Below are positions 1 to 9,010 of a stretch of 64,000 bases of DNA, in pieces. Each line of letters starts with the position of its first letter. Position 1 is the first letter of the stretch. This DNA is from Devosia rhizoryzae (lineage in GTDB: Bacteria; Pseudomonadota; Alphaproteobacteria; Rhizobiales; Devosiaceae): positions 1,302,001 through 1,366,000 of the forward strand of contig NZ_CP068046.1 in assembly GCF_016698665.1 (NCBI RefSeq), in the 5' to 3' direction. Below the pieces are notes generated by a model that did not search any database, had not been told where the DNA came from, and was given only the letters and a program-made list of their open reading frames with translations. Position numbers and translations under genes: made by a program.

Positions 1-984
1 GCGCGCGAGGTTGGACGAGGCTTCGGCCGGAGCCACGATGTAATAGGCCGGGAGGGCGTATTTGGTGTGCGGCAGCGAGATGTCCTTGACGGTCGCGCCT
101 TCGGCTTTGAGCCATTCGAGGCCTTCGGTCCAAAGTCGCTCGATCTCGGCCGGCATGCCATCCATCCGGTATTCCTTGGGAACGCCGATGGTGAGGCCCT
201 TGACGCCGCGCTCCACTGCCGCCGCAAAGTCCGGCACCGGCAGGTTGACGCTGGTCGAATCCTTGGGATCGAACCCTGACATCGACGTCATCATGATTGC
301 CGCGTCTTCAACCGTGCGAGCGATCGGGCCGGCCTGGTCGAGCGAGGACGCAAAGGCGACAGTGCCCCAGCGCGAGCAGCGGCCATAGGTCGGCTTGATG
401 CCAACGGTGCCGGTAAAGGCCGCAGGCTGACGGATAGAGCCGCCCGTATCGGTCGCTGTCGCCCCAGCGCAAAGCCAGGCCGAAACCGCAGCGGCGGAAC
501 CGCCGGACGAGCCACCGGGCACCAGATGGGCATTGCTGCCTTCGGCGCGGAACGGGCTGACGACGGGACCGTAATAGGAGGTCTCGTTTGACGAGCCCAT
601 GGCGAACTCGTCCATGTTGAGCTTGCCCAGCATGACTGCACCATCGCGCCAGAGATTGGCGGTGACGCTTGATTCGTATTCTGGCTTGAAGCCATCGAGA
701 ATGTGGCTTGCCGCCTGGGTATGAACGCCCTTGGTTGCGAACAGGTCCTTGATGCCGAGCGGCACGCCCTGGAGCGGACCACCCTGCCCTTGCGCAAGCT
801 TCGCATCGCTCGCCTTGGCCATGTCGCGTGCCTGGTCGGCGGTCACGGCGACATAAGCGTTGAGCGACGAATTGGCGGCTTCGATCGCGCCAAGATAGGC
901 ATCGGTCAGCTCAAGCGCGGTAAAGCTCTTTTTGGTCAGCCCTTTGCGGGCGTCTGCGAGGCTCAGCTTGGTCAGGTCAGTCAA
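1..984 (-). CDS. gatA: Glutamyl/aspartyl-tRNA amidotransferase subunit A (3' part outside window)
   Basis: This is the glutamine amidase subunit of GatCAB, which converts Glu-tRNA(Gln) or Asp-tRNA(Asn) to the amidated form in the cytoplasm. The 328 codons in the window contain the amidase signature: GIKDLF with the catalytic lysine, [12 protein letters not shown] with the cis-serine, and [11 protein letters not shown] with the nucleophilic serine. The C-terminal third lies beyond the left edge. A TTG start at 984 gives the usual [13 protein letters not shown] beginning; an in-frame GTG at 996 would add four residues. Two unrelated genes separate it from gatC on the same strand. Identity is near certain; the start is less so. 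Confidence 0.95.
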   Translation of the reverse strand, partial: MTDLTKLSLADARKGLTKKSFTALELTDAYLGAIEAANSSLNAYVAVTADQARDMAKASDAKLAQGQGGPLQGVPLGIKDLFATKGVHTQAASHILDGFKPEYESSVTANLWRDGAVMLGKLNMDEFAMGSSNETSYYGPVVSPFRAEGSNAHLVPGGSSGGSAAAVSAWLCAGATATDTGGSIRQPAAFTGTVGIKPTYGRCSRWGTVAFASSLDQAGPIARTVEDAAIMMTSMSGFDPKDSTSVNLPVPDFAAAVERGVKGLTIGVPKEYRMDGMPAEIERLWTEGLEWLKAEGATVKDISLPHTKYALPAYYIVAPAEASSNLAR

Positions 985-1029
985 AAGAAAACTCACTTAT
1001 GCTTTGGCAGGCGCAAATCATGCAGCCGG

Positions 1030-1533
1030 TCAGTTGGTCGCATCGGCAAAAAGGAAATCGGCCGCCGTCAGCCCTTCGCAGATCGTATATACCCCGGCAT
1101 AGCTTTCGGGGTCGCGCTCGGCGTCGGTGGACTCGCCATGCAGCACTGAGAGGATTTCGACGCTTGCGGGGGGCTCCCCATCCTGGTCGCCCCAGACCAG
1201 GTTGATGTTGCTCGAATCCGAGGTGATCGCCACCGGATCGATGAAGGCGCGATACGGGCCATCGCAGCGCGCCGTGGCGTAGACTTCCTCGACCTCGCCC
1301 CAATTGGACGGGTTCATGCGAACATCATTGAGGACGCAGTCGAGCTCACCCATCCAGATGCCGACGCGCGGCGACACAGCCGCGGCGTTCAGATCGAAAA
1401 GCACGTCGCGCACGCTTTCGGTCTTTGCCCGTTCGCACACGACCGGATCAGAAACATAGATGGCATCATACTGATCGGCGCAGACGGCACCGGTCGCGAG
1501 CAGCAAGATCGACATCGCCAGAATGTTTCTCAT
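1030..1533 (-). CDS. Small secreted hypothetical protein
   Basis: A 167-residue protein that I do not recognise. Residues 1-19 form a clear Sec signal peptide (MRN, then a hydrophobic stretch ending in AVCA). The mature part is acidic and has four cysteines after the signal (in VVCERA, LDCVL, ARCDG and TICEG), so disulphides in the periplasm are plausible. Its ATG overlaps the stop of the upstream acetyltransferase gene by 4 bases (ATGA), which indicates translational coupling inside the gatC-GNAT-gatA group. No catalytic motif is visible. It resembles in style, not in clear sequence, the secreted protein at 54954-55388. Confidence 0.75.
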   Translation of the reverse strand: MRNILAMSILLLATGAVCADQYDAIYVSDPVVCERAKTESVRDVLFDLNAAAVSPRVGIWMGELDCVLNDVRMNPSNWGEVEEVYATARCDGPYRAFIDPVAITSDSSNINLVWGDQDGEPPASVEILSVLHGESTDAERDPESYAGVYTICEGLTAADFLFADATN

Positions 1534-2012
1534 GCGTCCTGCTCCACCTTGATCGGCATTTCAAAGAATGCGGACCATTCACTATTCGGGTAGTCGAGAA
1601 ACGGTCCGCGCAGCATGAAACCGTAGCGGGTATAGAGCCGGTGCGCGTCCGCCATGCCGTCGCCGGTTCCGGTTTCCAGCATGACGATCGGCAAATTACG
1701 CTGACGTGCGAGGTCGATGATGCGTTCCAGCAGTTGCCGGCCGACTCGCTGCCCGCGAACTTCGGGTACAGTATACATGCGTTTGACTTCGCCGAGCTCG
1801 GGACCGTGCTGCTTGAGTGCGCCCATGCCGACGGCCCTGCCGCTCTCGTCGCGCGCCACGAAGAGCGTGGTCTCGGTGTCGGCCATCTGCTCGACCGTCA
1901 TCTTGAACTGAAATTCCAGCGGCGACAGCGGCAAGAGATGGTCGTTAAGGCGCTCGACAAGAGCGCGGACATCATCCTGGAGCGGCGTTTCAACCGCAAT
2001 GGTGAAGGTCAT
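1530..2012 (-). CDS. GNAT family N-acetyltransferase
   Basis: A 160-residue protein of the Gcn5-related acetyltransferase fold. Residues about 48-60 (TTLFVARDESGRA) and 75-82 (GEVKRMYT) form the central strands. VRGQRVGRQLLERI near residues 86-99 is the acetyl-CoA pyrophosphate loop (R/Q-x-x-G-x-G/A type), and ADAHRLYTRYGF is the usual C-terminal helix-strand motif. The substrate cannot be predicted. It sits directly against the gatC stop with no gap and overlaps the next gene by 4 bases, so it is probably in the gat transcript. Confidence 0.88.
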   Translation of the reverse strand: MTFTIAVETPLQDDVRALVERLNDHLLPLSPLEFQFKMTVEQMADTETTLFVARDESGRAVGMGALKQHGPELGEVKRMYTVPEVRGQRVGRQLLERIIDLARQRNLPIVMLETGTGDGMADAHRLYTRYGFMLRGPFLDYPNSEWSAFFEMPIKVEQDA

Positions 2013-2300
2013 TTACTCGACGACCTTTGGCACCATGAAGAAATTGTCTTCGGTGAGAGGCGCATTGCCGACGATCTTGTCGGCATAACCGCCATCGCTC
2101 ACCACATCGTCGCGGCGCCGCAGCTGCATCGGCGTGACCGAAGTCATCGCCTCGACGCCGGTGACATCGACTTCGCTCAGCTGCTCGACAAAACCGAGAA
2201 TGGCATTGAGTTCATCCTGATAGCCGGCGACCTCGCCCTCCTCGATGCGGATGCGGGCAAGGCGCCCGATACGCTTGACGGTGGCGGCATCGACGGACAT
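2013..2300 (-). CDS. gatC: Glutamyl/aspartyl-tRNA amidotransferase subunit C
   Basis: The small GatC subunit wraps around GatA and stabilises the GatCAB complex. The 95 residues match the family length: the N-terminal helix [17 protein letters not shown], the middle [16 protein letters not shown], and the C-terminal tail [16 protein letters not shown] are all typical. I chose the ATG at 2300; an in-frame ATG at 2312 would add four residues. It is the first gene of a minus-strand group that ends in gatA. The subunits are separated here by a GNAT gene and a secreted-protein gene, although in many relatives gatC and gatA are adjacent. Confidence 0.95.
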   Translation of the reverse strand: MSVDAATVKRIGRLARIRIEEGEVAGYQDELNAILGFVEQLSEVDVTGVEAMTSVTPMQLRRRDDVVSDGGYADKIVGNAPLTEDNFFMVPKVVE

Positions 2301-2382
2301 GGCAAACTCCAAGGCAAAGGCGTGGCTTTTGGCGTTCTAGCAATGCGCTCGGGCAAAAGACAATGAAAATGGCGGCCGAAGG

Positions 2383-2907
2383 TCAGACTTCGACGGCAAG
2401 GCCGGGCTCGAGGGCGACGAGGCCGGTGTCGCCCAGCTTGTCGCGAAGGGCGGCAAAGGCAGCATCGACCTCGGGCTCGGAGCCGGTTAGGCCGATCAAT
2501 GGCGGTGCGGAAGACTCGATCAACTGAATGGCGCGACCGCAAAGATCGAGGCCGACCAAAATAATAACCGCTTTTCCGGCCCACCGACCCAGGGGTCCGT
2601 TATTCGAAGTGAGAATTAAAAGAGGACGCTCGTCCTCCGCGTCGATCAGGAGCGATCCGTCGCCTACGGACACGATGTCCGCGGGGCGCAGGTCCGCGCC
2701 AGCATCGAGCAACCTTTGCGGCGCTCGCGGCCGCCATGTGATGGCATCGGCGCTCGGCAAAACAGTGTCGAAGCCGACCACCACATCGGCTCCACTGGTG
2801 AGTTCAGCGCGGTCTACTTGGTTAGGAGCCGAGTCCGCCTCGACAACCACGATCTGACCGCCGAGGTGAAAGCGGAAGCTGCGATCGCCAAACCAGGTGA
2901 GCTTCAT
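2383..2907 (-). CDS. Metallo-beta-lactamase-like protein with degenerate metal site
   Basis: A 174-residue protein whose N-terminus, MKLTWFGDRSFRFHLGG, resembles UlaG-like metallo-beta-lactamase-fold proteins (usual form MKLTWFGHSAFRL). The His after Gly is replaced by Asp, and no HxHxDH motif appears later, so metal-dependent hydrolysis is unlikely. The fold assignment rests on the N-terminal strands and is tentative. It lies between gatC and the divergent ruvX. The role is unknown. Confidence 0.7.
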   Translation of the reverse strand: MKLTWFGDRSFRFHLGGQIVVVEADSAPNQVDRAELTSGADVVVGFDTVLPSADAITWRPRAPQRLLDAGADLRPADIVSVGDGSLLIDAEDERPLLILTSNNGPLGRWAGKAVIILVGLDLCGRAIQLIESSAPPLIGLTGSEPEVDAAFAALRDKLGDTGLVALEPGLAVEV

Positions 2908-2978
2908 CAGTCCTTTTCCGTCGCCAAAAATTTGGCTGCACCCTATAGGACAGGTTCACTCTGTCCAGCGAGCGCCAC

Positions 2979-3434
2979 GTGAGCATCGAAAACCCCCTCG
3001 CCGACATTCCCCCGTCTGGCCGCATCATGGGGCTTGACCTTGGCACCAAGACCATTGGCGTCGCGGTGTCCGATGGCATGCGCTATTCGGCGACGCCGCT
3101 CGAGACGATCAAGCGGACCAAGTTTACGCAGGATGCGGAGCGGATAGTCGAGCTGATCGGGCAGAATCAGGTAGTGGCGGTGATCCTGGGGCTGCCGCTC
3201 AATATGGATGGGTCGGAGGGACCGCGGGTACAGTCGACGCGGGCTTTTGCCCGCAATTTCGCGCCGAAAATCGGTCTGCCCATCGCGTTCTGGGACGAGC
3301 GCCTTTCGACTTCGGCGGTGACGCGGATGATGATCGAGGCCGATCTTCGGCGCGATCGGCGCGCCGAAGTGGTGGACAAGCTGGCGGCGAGCTACATCCT
3401 GCAAGGCGCCTTGGATCGTCTGCGGAACAGCTAG
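2979..3434 (+). CDS. ruvX: Putative Holliday junction resolvase / pre-16S rRNA nuclease RuvX (YqgF)
   Basis: A 151-residue RNase H-fold nuclease. Members have been linked to pre-16S rRNA 5' end maturation and to Holliday junction resolution. The family motifs are present: GLDLGTKTIGVAVSD at residues about 18-32 with the first catalytic Asp, LPLNMDGSEGPR, DERLST with the Asp-Glu pair, and VDKLAASYIL with the last acidic residue. The start is GTG at 2979. It is divergent from the gene at 2383-2907, and its 3' end overlaps that of the convergent SDR gene by 4 bases. Confidence 0.95.
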   Translation: MSIENPLADIPPSGRIMGLDLGTKTIGVAVSDGMRYSATPLETIKRTKFTQDAERIVELIGQNQVVAVILGLPLNMDGSEGPRVQSTRAFARNFAPKIGLPIAFWDERLSTSAVTRMMIEADLRRDRRAEVVDKLAASYILQGALDRLRNS

Positions 3435-4432
3435 CGGCGGCGGTAGCGGTCGATACCCACGGCGAGAACGGCACCAAGAAGCACCGATGCGCCAACGACG
3501 AGCGACGGCGTGGTTTGCGCCTTTGTTGTTACGCTCCAGGTGCGGCCATGGCCGAAGCGGGAGCGTTCGAAGCCTTCATCTGGTACTTCGTTGACGCTTT
3601 CTCCCACCGGCATGTGGTCGTAGTCGATGAGGATCCGGTTGTCGAAATAGGCTTCGGCGCCCTGCACCATGCCCGGCAGGCTCTTGCCGACAGGTCCGGC
3701 AAGGGCGGCCATGCTGCCGACGCCGATGTCGCGCTTTGGGTGGGCTGCGGCGTGAAGGATGGCTTCGGCGACAACGCTGGGCGCGTATTTGGGACCGGGT
3801 GCCATGCCCATGCCGCCCTCGTTGGTCTTGGCGTGATCGAAGAAGCGGCTGTCGATCGAACTGGGCCGGATCAGCGTCACCGAGATAGGCAGGTCTTCGT
3901 GCATCAGCTCGGTGCGGAGACCGTCGGTGAAACCCTTGATCGCGTGCTTGCTGGCTGAGTAGGCGACCGAGAACATCAGCGGCATCTCGCTCAAGGCCGA
4001 ACCGAGATTGATGATCGCTCCGGGCTTGCCGTTTTCGCGGAAGTGCCGCGCCGCTGCCAGCGAGCCATAGACCAGGCCGAAATAGTTGACGTCGAAGATG
4101 CGCCGGTGATCCTCATTGCTGAGCTTTTCGGACGTGCTGATGACGCCGATGCCGGCATTGTTGACCCATGTGTCAAAGCCGCCAAAGCGCTCGATGGCGA
4201 AGGCGGCGAGTTGCTCGACCTGCCCTTCGTCGCTGACGTCGACCGGAAGCGCCGCGGCCTCGCCTCCAGCGACATTGATCTCCTCGACGATACGATCGAG
4301 CGCCTCAGCGTCGCGGGCGGCCAGCACGACCTTGGCGCCCCTTTGGGCTGCCATGCGGGCGGTGGCGAGGCCGATGCCGGAACTGGCTCCGGTGATGATG
4401 ATGGTCTGCTGCGACAGGGGCTTTAGGTGCAT
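3431..4432 (-). CDS. SDR family oxidoreductase with C-terminal membrane anchor
   Basis: A 333-residue short-chain dehydrogenase. The Rossmann motif TGASSGIG lies near residues 13-20, NNAG follows in the centre, and the catalytic Tyr-Lys pair is in YSASKHA, with the preceding Ser in LGSALSE. The C-terminal half is longer than a classical 250-residue SDR and ends in a hydrophobic segment (LVVGASVLLGAVLAVGI) followed by RYRRR, which suggests a single membrane anchor with a cytoplasmic tail. The ATG at 4432 has GGAG about 7 bases upstream. The substrate is unknown. The gene is convergent with ruvX and divergent from the VOC gene. Confidence 0.92.
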   Translation of the reverse strand: MHLKPLSQQTIIITGASSGIGLATARMAAQRGAKVVLAARDAEALDRIVEEINVAGGEAAALPVDVSDEGQVEQLAAFAIERFGGFDTWVNNAGIGVISTSEKLSNEDHRRIFDVNYFGLVYGSLAAARHFRENGKPGAIINLGSALSEMPLMFSVAYSASKHAIKGFTDGLRTELMHEDLPISVTLIRPSSIDSRFFDHAKTNEGGMGMAPGPKYAPSVVAEAILHAAAHPKRDIGVGSMAALAGPVGKSLPGMVQGAEAYFDNRILIDYDHMPVGESVNEVPDEGFERSRFGHGRTWSVTTKAQTTPSLVVGASVLLGAVLAVGIDRYRRR

Positions 4433-4524
4433 TTGTGTCTCCGTGTTGCCGAGCAACGGTTCGGAAGACTCACAGTTGCTGCACACAAGTGAGAGCGATA
4501 GGCTGGCGAAAAACGGAGGGTTCC

Positions 4525-4923
4525 ATGAGCGAGTTTCGTCCGAATAGCGGCGTCACCCCGTACATCAACGTCGATGGCGCGCGCGAAGCGATCGCCTTCT
4601 ACAAGCAGGCGTTTGGCGCGGAAGAGCGCGAGACCATGCCGGCGGAAGGTTCCGACAAGCTGATGCATGCCCAGATCGACATCAACGGCAGCCCGATTTT
4701 TCTTTCAGACTTCTTTCCGAACTACGGATTTCCGCCCGTGGCCGCACAGGGGTTCAACCTCCACATCCATGTCGATGATGCGCAGATGTGGTGGGATCGA
4801 GCAGTCGGCGCTGGCTGCACCATCGCGCAGCCGCTCAAGACCGAGTTCTGGGGCGACATCTATGGTCAGCTGATCGATCCTTTCGGCGTCACCTGGGCGA
4901 TCGGACAGTCGGTCAAGAATTAG
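4525..4923 (+). CDS. VOC family (PhnB-like glyoxalase) protein
   Basis: A 132-residue vicinal-oxygen-chelate protein of the PhnB/YdhR-like branch. It starts with the typical [20 protein letters not shown] and ends with the paired motif [13 protein letters not shown]. Two beta-alpha-beta-beta-beta modules fit the length. The ATG at 4525 is preceded by a strong ribosome binding site (GGAGGG, 5 bases upstream). A metal-dependent activity is possible but cannot be named. Its stop overlaps the convergent pseudouridine synthase gene. Confidence 0.9.
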   Translation: MSEFRPNSGVTPYINVDGAREAIAFYKQAFGAEERETMPAEGSDKLMHAQIDINGSPIFLSDFFPNYGFPPVAAQGFNLHIHVDDAQMWWDRAVGAGCTIAQPLKTEFWGDIYGQLIDPFGVTWAIGQSVKN

Positions 4924-5453
4924 GCTTCGCACCACGCGCCGGGCGCTAGACCCTCCAGCGTCCAATCGCCGACCGACCAGCGCACCAGCCGGAGTGTCGG
5001 CAGGCCGACGGCCGCAGTCATCCGCCGCACTTGGCGATTGCGGCCTTCGGTGATGGTCAGCCGGATCCAGCTGTCGGGCACGCTTTTGCGGAAGCGCACC
5101 GGAGGGTCACGGTCCCACAAAGCGGGTGGCTCGATGACGATCGCCTTGGCGGGCCGCGTCATGCCGTCCTTGAGTTCGACGCCCTTGCGCAGCTGTGCAA
5201 GCTGCAACGGGTCCGGCACGCCTTCGACCTGCACGAAGTAGGTCTTTTCCTTGTTGAACTTGGGCGACGAAATCTGCGCCTGCAGGCGTCCGTCATCCGT
5301 CAGCACCAGAAGGCCCTCGCTGTCCTTGTCGAGCCGGCCGGCGGCATAGACGCCCGGCACCTTGATGAACTCGGCCAGGGTGCGGTCCCCCGGCTCACCG
5401 GTGAATTGAGTGAGGACGCCATAAGGCTTGTTGAAGAGGATAAGGCGCGACAT
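4920..5453 (-). CDS. rluE: Pseudouridine synthase, RluE type
   Basis: A 177-residue RsuA/RluE-family pseudouridine synthase that lacks an S4 domain. The catalytic motif [17 protein letters not shown] (Asp within GRLD) is intact, and the C-terminal signature GRNRQVRRM is present. The E. coli relative RluE modifies U2457 of 23S rRNA, so the same target is likely but not shown. It overlaps the convergent VOC gene at its 3' end and is divergent from the following MFS gene. Confidence 0.9.
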   Translation of the reverse strand: MSRLILFNKPYGVLTQFTGEPGDRTLAEFIKVPGVYAAGRLDKDSEGLLVLTDDGRLQAQISSPKFNKEKTYFVQVEGVPDPLQLAQLRKGVELKDGMTRPAKAIVIEPPALWDRDPPVRFRKSVPDSWIRLTITEGRNRQVRRMTAAVGLPTLRLVRWSVGDWTLEGLAPGAWCEA

Positions 5454-5575
5454 CAGCGATCCGGAGGTGACGGTCTCTTTTGGGCGAGCTCGCTCGAAAA
5501 GAAAAGCTTGTCAGTGTCGAAACGGCGGCGTTCCATTCGTCGGGCAGCGAGAACCTGCAAGGAGGGGAGCTCCAA

Positions 5576-6799
5576 ATGGAACGCAATTACGGTTGGGTGA
5601 TCGTTGCGGCGGGGGCCGTGATCACCTGTCTTGCCATGGGCGCGATGTTCGCCCTGCCCGTTTATCTCCAGCCCATGGCTGACGACACCGGCTGGTCGCG
5701 CGCCGGCATTTCCGGAGCCATGACCGTCGGCTTCATCGTCATGGGCGTGGCCGGCTTTCTCTGGGGCACACTGACCGACCGGATCGGTGCCCGCCCCGTC
5801 GTGCTGATCGCCGCCGTGATCCTTGGACTCGGGCTCTTCGTTGCGAGTCGGGCCGAGGACATTCTGGTCTTCCAGATCGCTTATGGCGGGCTGGTGGGTG
5901 CTGCCGGTGGTGCATTCTTTGCGCCGCTGATCGCAACGACTTTGGGATGGTTCGACAAGCACCGCAGCCTTGCCGTTTCGCTGGTGTCGCTCGGCGGCGG
6001 GATTGCGCCGATGATCATCACGCCGCTGGCGACCGTGCTGATCGCCAACTATGGCTGGCGTCAGTCGATGCTGATGACAGCCGTCGTCGCTACCGCTTTG
6101 ATCATCCCCGCTGCCTTCCTGATCCGCCGTGCACCTGCTGCCATGGCGGAAGCGCCGAGCCCGACCAGCGATGTGGTGCCTGCAGAACCGCGGCCCACCA
6201 ATATGGGCGCGATCTTCCGCACTCCGCAGTTCTTCGTGCTAGCCGGCGTGTTCTTTCTCTGCTGCGCGGCTCATTCTGGGCCGATCTTTCACACCGTGAG
6301 CTATGCCATGCTGTGCGGCGCCTCGGCGCTGGCGGCGGCGAGCATCTATAGTGTCGAGGGCGTCGCCGGGCTTTTCGGACGCGTCTTCTTCGGACTGCTA
6401 GCCGACCGGATCGGTGTCAAGCGGGTGATCGTCGGCGGTCTCGCGCTGCAGGCCATCGGCATCTACAGCTATATCTATGTCAGCCAGCTGCCGCACTTCT
6501 ACCTGCTGGCCGTGGTGCTGGGGCTGGTTTATGGCGGCGTCATGCCGCTCTATTCCGTGCTGGCCCGCGACTATTTCGGTCCCAATGTCATGGGGACGGT
6601 GCTCGGCGGCATCACCATGACCTCCTCGATTGGCATGGCATTCGGCCCGGTGGGCGGCGGCTATCTCTATGATACCTTTGGCGACTACCACTGGCTCTAT
6701 GTGGCTTCCGCCGGTGTCGGACTTGCCGGTGCCGCCCTAGCCCTGGCCTTCCCGCCCAAGACGCAGAGCGAACCGCCGGCAGATGCACTGCCGGCGTAA
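5576..6799 (+). CDS. MFS transporter
   Basis: A 407-residue, 12-segment major facilitator. The loop 2-3 motif GTLTDRIGARPV and its counterpart GLLADRIGVKRV in the second half mark the two six-helix bundles. The sequence looks like the monocarboxylate/oxalate-formate type (MCT-like) group, with the N-terminal form GWVIVAAGAVI. The ATG at 5576 follows GGAGGGGAG closely; an upstream in-frame start at 5480 is less likely. The substrate is unknown. The gene is convergent with a second, unrelated MFS gene. Confidence 0.9.
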   Translation: MERNYGWVIVAAGAVITCLAMGAMFALPVYLQPMADDTGWSRAGISGAMTVGFIVMGVAGFLWGTLTDRIGARPVVLIAAVILGLGLFVASRAEDILVFQIAYGGLVGAAGGAFFAPLIATTLGWFDKHRSLAVSLVSLGGGIAPMIITPLATVLIANYGWRQSMLMTAVVATALIIPAAFLIRRAPAAMAEAPSPTSDVVPAEPRPTNMGAIFRTPQFFVLAGVFFLCCAAHSGPIFHTVSYAMLCGASALAAASIYSVEGVAGLFGRVFFGLLADRIGVKRVIVGGLALQAIGIYSYIYVSQLPHFYLLAVVLGLVYGGVMPLYSVLARDYFGPNVMGTVLGGITMTSSIGMAFGPVGGGYLYDTFGDYHWLYVASAGVGLAGAALALAFPPKTQSEPPADALPA

Positions 6800-6821
6800 T
6801 CGGTAACAGATCGATTTCCGA

Positions 6822-8180
6822 TCAGGCGGGGTTGGCCACGGCGGCTGCCCCGCCATTTTCGTCGTCATCGTTGGCACTGTTCGCATAGGCCGCCGACAAT
6901 TGCCGGTAGTAGCGCGAGTTGAAGGCCAGAATGGTGACCACCAGGCCGATGAAGCCAGCCACCGTGAAGACCAGGGCAATGCCGCGATCCGGCCCCGTGC
7001 CGAACCAGGAGCCGATGGCGTCGGCCCCTGCCCCATCGGTCATGAACGGGATGACGACGAACTGCGTCAGCGGTCCGATCAGGAATGCCGTGAGCGGCGA
7101 GGCCGATTGTTCCACCGATTGGGCAAAGCCGAAGACGCGGCCTTGGCGCTCCAGCGGCACGACCTTTTGCAGCGTCGTGTGCTCGGCGGCCTCGGCATAG
7201 GGGCCAAGCAGCATCCAGATGAAACAGCCGATGGCGAGGAGCCAGATCGACGATTGCAGGGTGAAGACGCAGCACACTGCCCAGGTGATGACGTTGACCG
7301 TTAGCAGCGTGCGGATCGGGTTCTTGCCCAGCCCGGTCTTGGAGATAACGATACCGCTGATGATGAAGGCCGTGGAGAGGCCGCCGAACAATAGGCCCCA
7401 GACCTGCACCGAAACCAGCGAGAGGCCATAGGCGTCCAGCAGCGCCATGAACACGCCACCGAGAAAATTGTTGAAGCAGGCGAAAAGGATCAACGCGAAG
7501 AGGCCGGGTACCGCACCGATGATGCGGATCGTTCCGGCGAGGTCGACGCGTTTGGGCTCAACCGTTTCGCCCGCCGCAGGTTCGACACGCCCTTCATCGA
7601 TCTTGACCAAGCTCAGGTGCAAGAACACCAGCACGGTTAGTACCAATGCGAAAGCCAGTACGCCGAACATGCCGGCATAGGCCACGAGGAAGCCGGAGAT
7701 TACCGAGGTGGTCAGAAAACCAATGCCGGTGACCATGCCGACGAGCCCATTCGCCTTGTCCCGCTCCCCTTCAGGGATGAGAATCGTAACCAGGGTGGCC
7801 AGCGCAATGGAGCGGATGTTGCCGGCAATTACACCAAGCATGATCAATAGAATGAAGCCCCAGAGATATGGTCCGTAAGGATTTTCAAAGGCGCCCTCCG
7901 GCTCCAGCAGAACCATGACGAGGCTCAGTGCATAGAACACTGCGGAGATGACGCTCGAGCCCAGCATGGCCAGGCGCTTGGAGTTGTGGTCGACGATCGA
8001 TCCAAGCCAAATGCCCAGGGCTGCGGTCAGCACCAGATAGACGCCGGCGATCATGCCCGTTGCGAAAACCGACTGAGTTTCGATGAAGGCCCAAAAGGTA
8101 ACGGCGAACCACACGGTGTAGTTGGTGATGTTGGCGACGAGGTTGTTCGCGAGAAGATGGTGAAATGGCTTCATGGTCAT
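6822..8180 (-). CDS. MFS transporter (DHA3/MFS_3-like)
   Basis: A 452-residue protein with about 12 membrane segments. The N-terminus FHHLLANNLVANITNYTVWF and the loop GSIVDHNSKRLAM resemble the drug:H+ antiporter-3 group of facilitators. The C-terminal tail is soluble and acidic (NSANDDDENGG). It was not named further because no substrate motif is visible. The start is ATG at 8180, with an alternative ATG two codons later. The 233 bases upstream, up to the DUF2934 gene, hold no convincing gene. Confidence 0.9.
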   Translation of the reverse strand: MTMKPFHHLLANNLVANITNYTVWFAVTFWAFIETQSVFATGMIAGVYLVLTAALGIWLGSIVDHNSKRLAMLGSSVISAVFYALSLVMVLLEPEGAFENPYGPYLWGFILLIMLGVIAGNIRSIALATLVTILIPEGERDKANGLVGMVTGIGFLTTSVISGFLVAYAGMFGVLAFALVLTVLVFLHLSLVKIDEGRVEPAAGETVEPKRVDLAGTIRIIGAVPGLFALILFACFNNFLGGVFMALLDAYGLSLVSVQVWGLLFGGLSTAFIISGIVISKTGLGKNPIRTLLTVNVITWAVCCVFTLQSSIWLLAIGCFIWMLLGPYAEAAEHTTLQKVVPLERQGRVFGFAQSVEQSASPLTAFLIGPLTQFVVIPFMTDGAGADAIGSWFGTGPDRGIALVFTVAGFIGLVVTILAFNSRYYRQLSAAYANSANDDDENGGAAAVANPA

Positions 8181-8413
8181 TCTCCAGGCGCCAAGAGGCG
8201 CTAAACTCTATGCTTGTCTAGTCTGGTGCTCAATCCGTACCAGTCGCCGATGACAAGTGTTGTCAGCGTCTGGATCGGCTGGTTCAGCATTCCGACGAGC
8301 CGGCGCGCAGAAGTTCGACACGGGGTGATCGCAGCCAAATCGTCCCGACATTCACCTCCCGTAAACCTTAACCCCGCAGGCTCCTCTTATCTTTCACTGT
8401 CGGAGTTTCTGCC

Positions 8414-8584
8414 ATGCACGATGAAATTCAGCGCCGCGCCTACGCAATGTGGGACGCAGATGGGCGGCCCGAAGGCCAGGATCAGGTCTACTGGTTCAAG
8501 GCTGCGGCCGAGCTTACCGCGAATGCCGCAAAGACGATCGCCCAGCCGCGCAAGCGCGCGACACGGGCCAAGAAAGCTGCCTGA
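8414..8584 (+). CDS. DUF2934 family small protein
   Basis: A 56-residue protein with the DUF2934 pattern: IQRRAYAMWDADGRPEGQDQVYW, abbreviated here to its key elements RAYxxW, GRPEG and the aromatic YW. The C-terminus is a lysine/arginine-rich tail (QPRKRATRAKKAA). The family is widespread in Hyphomicrobiales and has no known function. The ATG is at 8414, and a Gly-Cys/Pro-rich inverted repeat follows the stop codon. Nucleic-acid or membrane-surface binding through the basic tail is only a guess. Confidence 0.82.
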   Translation: MHDEIQRRAYAMWDADGRPEGQDQVYWFKAAAELTANAAKTIAQPRKRATRAKKAA

Positions 8585-8591
8585 GTTGAAT

Positions 8592-8609
8592 GGCCGGGGC
8601 GACCCGGCC
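8592..8609. terminator. GC-rich hairpin between convergent genes
   Basis: A perfect inverted repeat, GGCCGGG-GCGA-CCCGGCC, sits between the stop of the DUF2934 gene and the stop of the convergent gene at 8609. There is no T-run, so it may be a weak or factor-assisted terminator for either strand. Confidence 0.5.
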
Positions 8610-8896
8610 TACCACATGCGCGGCCAGTAGACGTCGTCCGCAAAGTTGGCCGGAATGGGCGACATGCGAGACAGAGCAGCCGACGCCAGGTCGATCTGCC
8701 GGCAGAGCTGAACCAGCCGTTCCGGAAGCGGCACGCCGCTGACGAATTCACGCAATTGCCACTCGTCGATCGCCAGGCCCTGCTTACGGCGCCGGGCTTC
8801 CTGCTCCACTTCGGCCTGCTGCACCACGCGTGGAGCCTTGTGATCAAGCTCGCCCTCGCTCCAGTCCAGGCTGTCTTTAATTCGTGCGATACGCAT
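8609..8896 (-). CDS. Hypothetical protein, DUF1465-like size, no recognised domain
   Basis: A 95-residue soluble protein that I cannot assign. It begins MRIARIKDSLDWSEGELDH and has a charged helical middle (QQAEVEQEARRRKQG) and an aromatic C-terminus ending YWPRMW. An in-frame ATG six codons upstream (8914) is possible. It is convergent with the DUF2934 gene and divergent from the nucleosidase gene. Codon use is like that of its neighbours, which supports it being a real gene. Confidence 0.6.
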   Translation of the reverse strand: MRIARIKDSLDWSEGELDHKAPRVVQQAEVEQEARRRKQGLAIDEWQLREFVSGVPLPERLVQLCRQIDLASAALSRMSPIPANFADDVYWPRMW

Positions 8897-9010
8897 AACT
8901 GGCCGTCCATGCACCGCGCTTGTGCGGTGAAGCAGCTAGGATGGTCATGATAAGGTTACGGAAGACCAAACAGGGGCTTGGCGGGCCAGCATGGCATGGT
9001 AGTTTTCTCC

